From: Candidatus Omnitrophota bacterium
Lineage (GTDB): Bacteria > Hinthialibacterota > Hinthialibacteria > JAKQFZ01
Length of the DNA: 11,609 nucleotides
NCBI GenBank assembly: GCA_029558215.1
Contig: JAKQFZ010000821.1
Span: 1 to 11,609, forward strand
Direction of reading: 5' to 3'
Shown: positions 7,439-11,609 of the stretch, piece by piece
Layout of the letters: the number at the start of each line of letters is the position of its first letter
Numbering within the stretch: position 1 is the first letter of the stretch
Made by a program: the position numbers and the translations under genes
Notes under the pieces: model-generated
Told to the model about the DNA's origin: nothing
What the model saw: only the letters and a program-made list of their open reading frames with translations
Database searches by the model: none

Positions 7439-8494
7439 CTATCGAGGCCAGCGCTGATGCACTGCCGGGAATTGGGGGAACGTGGCGTGTGGCTCAACCT
7501 GATACCAGTAGCCGATTGACGCGATGTCGTCTGTCAGTGGCTCATACTTGCCATTTGGCCACCAGCCAAGCGCTTGGATGGTCACTTTCATGTTCTTCTT
7601 AAAGCGTATCGGATCGAGAATATGCCATCGGTAAAGGTCATGTTTGGGAACCTGTCCCTCAACTTTGTGCCATAGCGGATAGCCGAGAAAGGCCGTGGAA
7701 TAGGTCTCGCCAAAGCACCAGGCTCCGCCGAAGTAATCCTCGGTTCCCGTTCCGCAGATCGTCGGGAACTTCGAGTCACCATCCAGGTAGAACTTGATCT
7801 CCCCTTCGCCCCACCAGCCCGTGGACATCTGCGTCCACGCCAGAAAAGTTCCGACGTAGTGCCCCTGTCCTTTGATTCCATCCAAGAGCACATGTTCGGG
7901 ATACTCACGTGTCGTCACGGAGCGGCGCCATTGTGCGTGGAAGTAGGCGGCATCCCTTGGAACTTCGGTCAACGCGTAGTTGATCTGATAGAAGAATCCC
8001 CAGATCGCTTCGTGACGCTGATTCTCAATCGTGATCTTGGCGTGCTTTCTAAAGGGCATCGGGAAGTAGCAGTTGAAGCCACCGCTCGGGTTGACCGCAA
8101 CGGCGAGAGAGTCAACTTTGTGACGGATGCCGTGACCATTGCAGAAGAAATCACCGAGGGGTACTTCCACGGATGGCGTCTTCTCTTTGTCCCAGTAGAA
8201 GCGCAGAACGCAGTCACGATACGCCTTTGGATCCACCGTGATCCAAATATGTTGAATCACGCCGGGACCCTTGATATCCGCCAGTGTCGTTGTGGTTCCA
8301 GGTTCCAGTGTGATACACGGACGCACTTTCCAGCCCTGACCCAGCATCGCGCCGGCGTTGCCCGCGTCAGGAATCTCCTTCGCCCCAGCACCTCTCTCCC
8401 CATTGGGGTTTTCTGCGCAGATGGAACGTGTCTCTGCGTTGGAGAGCATTGGAAGCGCTCCCAATCCAAAATTCAAACCCATAATTGACTCCAT
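7439..8494 (-). CDS. DUF2961 (GH172-type) protein, probable glycoside hydrolase
   Basis: Protein of 351 residues belonging to DUF2961, a family now including GH172 enzymes that act on fructofuranosyl and arabinofuranosyl linkages. Family pattern is complete: NAETRSICAENPNGERGAG (19-37), GPGVIQHIWITVDP (76-89), a VPLGDFFCNGHG turn (111-122), and the hallmark GTGTEDYFGGAWCF (248-261). Glu252 in GTEDYF and the acidic pair at 230/232 (WWGEGEIKFYLDG) are the likely active-site carboxylates by analogy. ATG 8494 is chosen over the adjacent TTG 8497 because GGGAGG lies 9 bases upstream of it. No convincing signal peptide is seen, so it may act in the cytosol. It lies 60 bases behind the LEA-2 gene, probably in one transcript, and ends before a good terminator. 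Confidence 0.88.
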   Translation of the reverse strand: MESIMGLNFGLGALPMLSNAETRSICAENPNGERGAGAKEIPDAGNAGAMLGQGWKVRPCITLEPGTTTTLADIKGPGVIQHIWITVDPKAYRDCVLRFYWDKEKTPSVEVPLGDFFCNGHGIRHKVDSLAVAVNPSGGFNCYFPMPFRKHAKITIENQRHEAIWGFFYQINYALTEVPRDAAYFHAQWRRSVTTREYPEHVLLDGIKGQGHYVGTFLAWTQMSTGWWGEGEIKFYLDGDSKFPTICGTGTEDYFGGAWCFGETYSTAFLGYPLWHKVEGQVPKHDLYRWHILDPIRFKKNMKVTIQALGWWPNGKYEPLTDDIASIGYWYQVEPHATFPQFPAVHQRWPR

Positions 8495-8554
8495 CAAAGA
8501 CGACCTCCCGTTGATTTGGAATTCAAGATACGCTTGAGGCGGATCAACTTGAAT

Positions 8555-9364
8555 CTATTTTGGCAGTGGAATCTCTCCGTAAGGAGTTGTTACACTTCCC
8601 TCGGGCGTAAGGCTGAGTTTGCCCATATCCACGCCATCGAGAATCCTTCCCAGAACAGAGAGTCCACCGACCTTTGCATCCAGTTCAATCTGGCCGGTCT
8701 CCCCTGCCTGCAGAGACTTGCTCAGAGTAGACTTGATGTCGGCAAAATCCACATCGCCCATTTTCAGAACGTATCCGAGTTTGTCCAAACCCATCTCGAA
8801 AACGTTTGGATTTGTGACGTTTGCTTTGACCTTGACTTTCGACTCAGTGAGACTGACCTCGGAAGGCTCCAGTGAAATCTTGCTGAAGTTAGGGATCTTC
8901 AAAACGGGAAACGATCCGCTCTTGCTCATGGGCAACTCGATATCTTTGCCCAAAGGAGAAACCACAAAGGCTCCCTTCAGATCGTAGCTCACCTGGTTGG
9001 CATCTTTGAGCCCCTTGTACGTCTTCCAGATGTCCAGATACTTAATCTTCGCTGGAAGCACCACAGTGCCCACGCCTTTGGCGGGAAGATCAATGTCCGC
9101 AGTTCCTTCGGACTTCATGAAGTTGCTTCCCTGAATGTCCAAGCCGTACTTGAACTTCGGAGTCTTGAGGGGGAAGGAATTGGGGTTGTTCAAGTCCACG
9201 TCAAAAGCAAGATTGATACCCGAGAAGTCCAGCCCTAATATACGTGGGCGAATTGACTCGATGGTCGGCTTCTCGATGGCACCAAACAAAGCGCGAATCT
9301 GCGCCATACTGCAACCCATACTTACAACGGCGCACAAGCACACTACCAAAAATATCTTTTTCAT
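8555..9364 (-). CDS. LEA type 2 (WHy-like) domain protein, likely lipoprotein
   Basis: Exported 269-residue protein with two LEA-14/WHy-like beta-sandwich repeats. Repeat one covers about residues 35-150, with LGLDFSGINLAFDVDLNNPNS and later LPAKGVGTVVLPAKIKY. Repeat two covers about 155-262, with VSLTESKVKVKANVTNPNVFE and LQAGETGQIELDAKV. Each has the NPN turn typical of the family. The N terminus MKKIFLVVCLCAVVSMGC gives a signal peptide with Cys18 as candidate lipid attachment site; Ser at -3 makes the lipobox atypical, and Cys9/Cys11 lie inside the core. Role unknown in bacteria; LEA-2 proteins are linked with stress or surface functions. Strong GGAGGAG lies 9 bases before the ATG, under the promoter at 9392-9420. 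Confidence 0.87.
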   Translation of the reverse strand: MKKIFLVVCLCAVVSMGCSMAQIRALFGAIEKPTIESIRPRILGLDFSGINLAFDVDLNNPNSFPLKTPKFKYGLDIQGSNFMKSEGTADIDLPAKGVGTVVLPAKIKYLDIWKTYKGLKDANQVSYDLKGAFVVSPLGKDIELPMSKSGSFPVLKIPNFSKISLEPSEVSLTESKVKVKANVTNPNVFEMGLDKLGYVLKMGDVDFADIKSTLSKSLQAGETGQIELDAKVGGLSVLGRILDGVDMGKLSLTPEGSVTTPYGEIPLPK

Positions 9365-9391
9365 GGTTCTACTCTCCTCCAGATGGTTTGT

Positions 9392-9420
9392 AATATAGGC
9401 TATTGAGTGCTATCAGTCAA
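9392..9420 (-). promoter_or_regulatory. Strong sigma70-like promoter of the LEA-2 gene
   Basis: Read on the minus strand: TTGACT (9420-9415), a 17-base spacer, then TATATT (9397-9392). Both hexamers match consensus at 5 of 6 positions, the best promoter match found here. Transcription would begin about 20 bases before the ribosome-binding site of the LEA-2 gene. The -35 box shares bases with one arm of the inverted repeat at 9416-9484. Confidence 0.65.
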
Positions 9421-9484
9421 GGAACGCTGTTCACGTAGGTTGGCAGAGCACAGGTGCAGTTCGACTCCTGCACTCTTCCTTGAC
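9416..9484 (+). other. tRNA-like or structured inverted-repeat sequence, possible tRNA remnant
   Basis: A 9-base perfect inverted repeat, GTCAAGGAA (9416-9424) and TTCCTTGAC (9476-9484), encloses a second hairpin GTGCAG/CTGCAC (9454-9459, 9468-9473) whose loop is TTCGACTC. The inner loop resembles a tRNA T-arm (GTTCGACTCC) and GGTTGGCAGAGCAC (9438-9451) resembles a tRNA D-arm. The outer seven pairs have acceptor-stem length. But no anticodon arm fits, total length is about 65 bases, the T-loop has one base too many, and the 3' end reads ACCC. So it is not a functional tRNA; a decayed tRNA, an attachment-site scar or a regulatory hairpin all remain possible. Confidence 0.3.
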
Positions 9485-9500
9485 CCGTGCCTATGAACTC

Positions 9501-10520
9501 TCAACGACCAACGGCAGCAGAACGAAGCACAAAACTCCACGATTCCTCTCGTTTCAGAGGCTCAATGGTGCCATCGGGACGGAAAACCATTGGGCTGCTC
9601 CAGTGCTGGAGATCGTGCCCTTTGATGCCGTCCGGACGCGATCCCCACAGATCGCCCATCCAGATAAAGACGTCGCCTGATGCAGAAGGCAACTGAGCAA
9701 TATGGGTCTGTTGCGCTGGAATGATGGGTGTTGTGTGCTCGTCGCGGTTGATGTTCCCATGCAGGGCGTAGGGTCCCATTGGTGAAGTTGCCGAGTAGAC
9801 TCGCGCTCCGGAGCCTTGCGGACAGAAACAACAGCACGAATCAAACAGGGCATAGTAGCGGTCTTCGCGCTTGAACAGTGAGGCGGCTTCGCAACCGGTC
9901 GCCAGCACGCCACTGTTCTCTCCAGCAGAAGAGAGAAAGTCGTCGGAAAGCCGCTCTATGGAGATGCCGTGCCCTTCAGCGATGGATGTGTAGATGATGT
10001 ACCCCTTTCCGTCATCGTCCACCATCAAGCCATGGTCACCCGGGCGTGGTCGTGTCACCGAAACATCGGAGTTCTCGATCACGAACAACCCCCGTGGGGA
10101 ATCAGATGTGGCAACTCCATAGTGTCCTTCCCAAAGTCTCGGATACCAGTTGTACCAGAGAACATACTTTCGTGTCTTGGGATTGTACTTCACATAGGGG
10201 CGATAGTAGACGCCCTCGGGCGGGTCTTGAAGAATCTCCCCGTGAAATGTCCAATGACTCAGATCGTCAGAACTGTAACAGACGTATCGGTTCGCCGTAG
10301 TGAAACCGTCCGTCTCTCCGTATCTCGTTCCATAGAGGTAGAAACGACCATCGAAGTATTCAAGACAACCGTCGTGAGCATCAATGATCCTGCCGTCAAC
10401 ATCTGTTCTCGGAAGTGTGTTTTGAACAGTGATCTCTGCGCTTTGCGAAACCGGGGAAGTCACAGACAGGACAACGAATATGTTGAGAAGAGAGAACGAG
10501 AGAGTATGGTTGTGCTTCAT
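9501..10520 (-). CDS. Secreted GH43-like five-bladed beta-propeller glycoside hydrolase
   Basis: Exported 339-residue protein with a signal peptide (residues 1-28, cleavage near SQSA-EI). The propeller opens with GRIIDAHDGCLEYFDGRFYLYG (43-64); Asp47 or Asp50 there is the candidate base position. GDHGLMVDDDGKGYIIYTS (161-179) carries the pKa-modulating-type Asp, and GCEAAS (209-214) the acid Glu211. Repeating blade motifs such as VCYSSDDLSHW and ATSDSPRGLF are typical of GH43/GH32-like propellers. An unusual run DSCCCFCPQGSG (228-238) lies in a later blade. ATG 10520 is preferred to the TTG at 10523; only a weak AAGG precedes it. The gene follows tatA on the same strand with a 63-base gap. 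Likely acts on arabinan, xylan or galactan side chains; substrate cannot be told. Confidence 0.85.
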   Translation of the reverse strand: MKHNHTLSFSLLNIFVVLSVTSPVSQSAEITVQNTLPRTDVDGRIIDAHDGCLEYFDGRFYLYGTRYGETDGFTTANRYVCYSSDDLSHWTFHGEILQDPPEGVYYRPYVKYNPKTRKYVLWYNWYPRLWEGHYGVATSDSPRGLFVIENSDVSVTRPRPGDHGLMVDDDGKGYIIYTSIAEGHGISIERLSDDFLSSAGENSGVLATGCEAASLFKREDRYYALFDSCCCFCPQGSGARVYSATSPMGPYALHGNINRDEHTTPIIPAQQTHIAQLPSASGDVFIWMGDLWGSRPDGIKGHDLQHWSSPMVFRPDGTIEPLKREESWSFVLRSAAVGR

Positions 10521-10583
10521 CAAATGCCAGCCTTGCTGAGTTGAAATGCTACGCCCAAACGCCTGCAGTTTTGTGGATTTTGG

Positions 10584-10985
10584 CTATCCGGCAAGATCCT
10601 TTGGTTGCTCTGTGTCCACGGAGGCTTGCTGACTTGTGGTTTGATCAGAGGGCGCTGCTTGTTCAGGGGTAGTCGGTTCGCGCGAATCCTCGTACTGTTC
10701 GTAAGACTCGTCAGAGTCGTCCGACTCATCGAAGTCCTCATCTTCCAGATCAGCCTCGATCTGGTTCATCGTTGTAGACACATCCCGCTTCAGTTCGCTG
10801 AGGAGTTTTCGATTTTCCTCGGCGCGGATATCTTCTTCGAGTGTCCGCTGAATTTCGTTGGATGCCTCGCGAAACATGCGCATGGCTTTGCCAAGCCCAC
10901 GGGCAATCTCGGGAAGCTTCTTTGGCCCGAAGATCAAGAGGGCAAGGACAAAGACAACGGCAAGTTCAGAAATACCGATATTCAA
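10584..10985 (-). CDS. tatA: Twin-arginine translocase subunit TatA/TatE family
   Basis: Pore-forming small subunit of the Tat pathway, which exports folded proteins. It has one N-terminal membrane helix (residues 5-18, ELAVVFVLALLIF), the hinge FGPKKLP, and an amphipathic helix EIARGLGKAMRMFREASNEIQ. An acidic, Ser/Gln/Thr-rich tail of about 60 residues follows (many Asp and Glu around 80-100), making 133 residues in all, longer than a typical TatA. TatB is less likely because the hinge has KKLP rather than ERLP. The start is TTG at 10985: an in-frame stop lies only three codons upstream and the next ATG would delete the membrane helix. No tatC is in the window. Confidence 0.9.
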   Translation of the reverse strand: MNIGISELAVVFVLALLIFGPKKLPEIARGLGKAMRMFREASNEIQRTLEEDIRAEENRKLLSELKRDVSTTMNQIEADLEDEDFDESDDSDESYEQYEDSREPTTPEQAAPSDQTTSQQASVDTEQPKDLAG

Positions 10986-11097
10986 ATGAGATCACCCACC
11001 CTGCCGACAGGCGTTTCTGCACAAGCGCCAGTAAAATGTTCTGAAAGAAACGCTACATTCCACAGAGGAAGAGCCCCGACGGGATTGCGGTTGCACG

Positions 11098-11213
11098 AAT
11101 CCCCCCTACCCCCCTTACTAAGGGGGGATTGCAGAGGCCAACGCGCGTTCTGAGCAGTGGCTGGGTTACAACCCTTCCTACCCCCCTTACCAAGGGGGGA
11201 TAGAGGGGGGATT
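11098..11213. repeat. GC-rich inverted-repeat element with palindromic ends (MITE/REP-like)
   Basis: A 116-base unit bounded by AATCCCCCC (11098-11106) and its exact complement GGGGGGATT (11205-11213). Each end also holds a near-perfect 19-base palindrome, CCCCCCTTA-C-TAAGGGGGG at 11109-11127 and CCCCCCTT-ACC-AAGGGGGG at 11181-11199. The two ends are inverted copies differing mainly by a 3-base insertion. The 53-base middle has the palindrome AACGCGCGTT (11140-11149). It codes for nothing and lies between pfk and tatA. Poly-C/poly-G repeats of this kind are scattered through many bacterial genomes. Confidence 0.75.
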
Positions 11214-11271
11214 ATGAGAACGGAAAACCGGCTGTCTTGCATACTATGCTACTCGCTTTAGGAATGCTCTC

Positions 11272-11609
11272 CTAGATCGCCAGCACTCTGGCAAGATCCA
11301 CCATCTCGGCATCAATCTTCTTTGTATGTGTCCAGCAGTGTTCCAAGTCATGGACGCTGATCTTGCCGCTTATGACACCCACCATCTTGGCTCCGGTCTC
11401 ACCCTGAAGAAGCACATCCACGGCTGCCTTGCCCAGACGCGCAGCAAGCACGCGATCCGGAGCGACTGGAATCCCGCCACGCTGCAGATGTCCGATGACG
11501 GCGACGCGAACATCCAGTCCCAGTGTCTTCTCGATGCGGTAGGCGATTTCCATTGACGAACCCGCACCTTCGGCAACAACCACGATGCTGGACAGCTTGC
11601 CTCGCTTGG
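11272..11609 (-). CDS. pfkA: 6-phosphofructokinase, C-terminal part (truncated by window edge)
   Basis: Glycolytic enzyme phosphorylating fructose 6-phosphate; cytosolic. The frame is open from the window's right edge (KRGKLSSIVVVAEGAG) to TAG at 11272-11274, so only about 112 C-terminal residues are seen. The substrate-binding signature is clear: VIGHLQRGGIPVAPDR, followed by LAARLGKAAVDVLLQGE, both in the usual order and spacing. The visible part does not include the residue that distinguishes ATP from pyrophosphate as donor, so that choice is open. The gene precedes tatA on the same strand but a 286-base gap containing the inverted-repeat element lies between them, so co-transcription is doubtful. 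Confidence 0.92.
   Translation of the reverse strand, partial: KRGKLSSIVVVAEGAGSSMEIAYRIEKTLGLDVRVAVIGHLQRGGIPVAPDRVLAARLGKAAVDVLLQGETGAKMVGVISGKISVHDLEHCWTHTKKIDAEMVDLARVLAI

Noticed and set aside
7859..8488. 209-residue plus-strand ORF
   Set aside because: Antisense to the DUF2961 gene, whose family motifs are complete; no recognisable domain or ribosome-binding site.
8521..8554. ATTCAAG/CTTGAAT inverted repeat right after the LEA-2 stop
   Set aside because: Seven pairs, AT-rich, 20-base spacer and no T-run on either strand; too weak for a terminator call.
9418..9484. Functional tRNA gene
   Set aside because: Anticodon arm absent and T-loop has 8 bases; kept only as a tRNA-like element.
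9969..10544. 191-residue plus-strand ORF
   Set aside because: Antisense shadow of the GH43-like gene.
10605..11153. 182-residue plus-strand ORF
   Set aside because: Antisense to tatA and running into the inverted-repeat element.
10982..11242. 86-residue minus-strand ORF through the inverted-repeat element
   Set aside because: Its Pro/Gly/Lys-rich repeats (PLSPLGKGG, SPLSKGGRG) are just the translated C/G-run palindromes; such ORFs are a known artefact of this repeat type.

Overview
The window reads as a chromosomal segment of a free-living, Gram-negative-type bacterium. It carries a System II cytochrome c maturation protein (CcsA type) with a long N-terminal extension, a Tat translocase subunit, a candidate lipoprotein, and several carbohydrate-active proteins. 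This mix (GH99-like plus CBM9-like protein, DUF2961/GH172, GH43, LEA-2 lipoprotein, long CcsA) is most familiar from Planctomycetes, Lentisphaerae, Kiritimatiellota and neighbouring uncultivated phyla. That placement is inference from gene content; no rRNA or marker gene fixes the taxon. Two CDS run off the window, one at each edge.

Left block (+ strand, 1-2886): the C-terminal part of a CcsA-like heme-handling membrane protein overlaps by 4 bp a secreted two-domain protein with a GH99-like catalytic region and a CBM9-like domain. A non-coding gap of about 340 bp with a sigma70-like promoter follows.

Middle block (+ strand, 3226-5101): a minimal nucleotidyltransferase (MNT) gene overlaps a HEPN gene, the layout of MNT/HEPN toxin-antitoxin modules. 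Three bases later an uncharacterised ORF begins, with a BtrH/C39-like cysteine-containing region. It has a strong internal ribosome-binding site, so its true start is uncertain. A convergent MATE-family exporter (- strand) closes this block.

Second toxin-antitoxin locus (+ strand, 6886-7355): hicB precedes hicA with a 1-bp overlap; the HicB is short and appears to lack a DNA-binding domain. A hairpin with a T-run on the minus strand separates hicA from the next, convergent gene.

Right block (- strand, 11609 to 7439, in transcription order): 6-phosphofructokinase (C-terminal part), a 116-bp GC-rich inverted-repeat element, tatA, a secreted GH43-like protein, a tRNA-like or otherwise structured sequence, a very good sigma70-like promoter, a LEA-2 lipoprotein, and a DUF2961 (GH172-type) protein.

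Overall the window mixes housekeeping functions (glycolysis, protein export, cytochrome c maturation) with polysaccharide-degradation genes and two small toxin-antitoxin modules. No transposase, CRISPR array or rRNA was seen. The items most worth a second look are the uncharacterised ORF behind the MNT/HEPN pair, the tRNA-like structure at 9416-9484, and the inverted-repeat element at 11098-11213.
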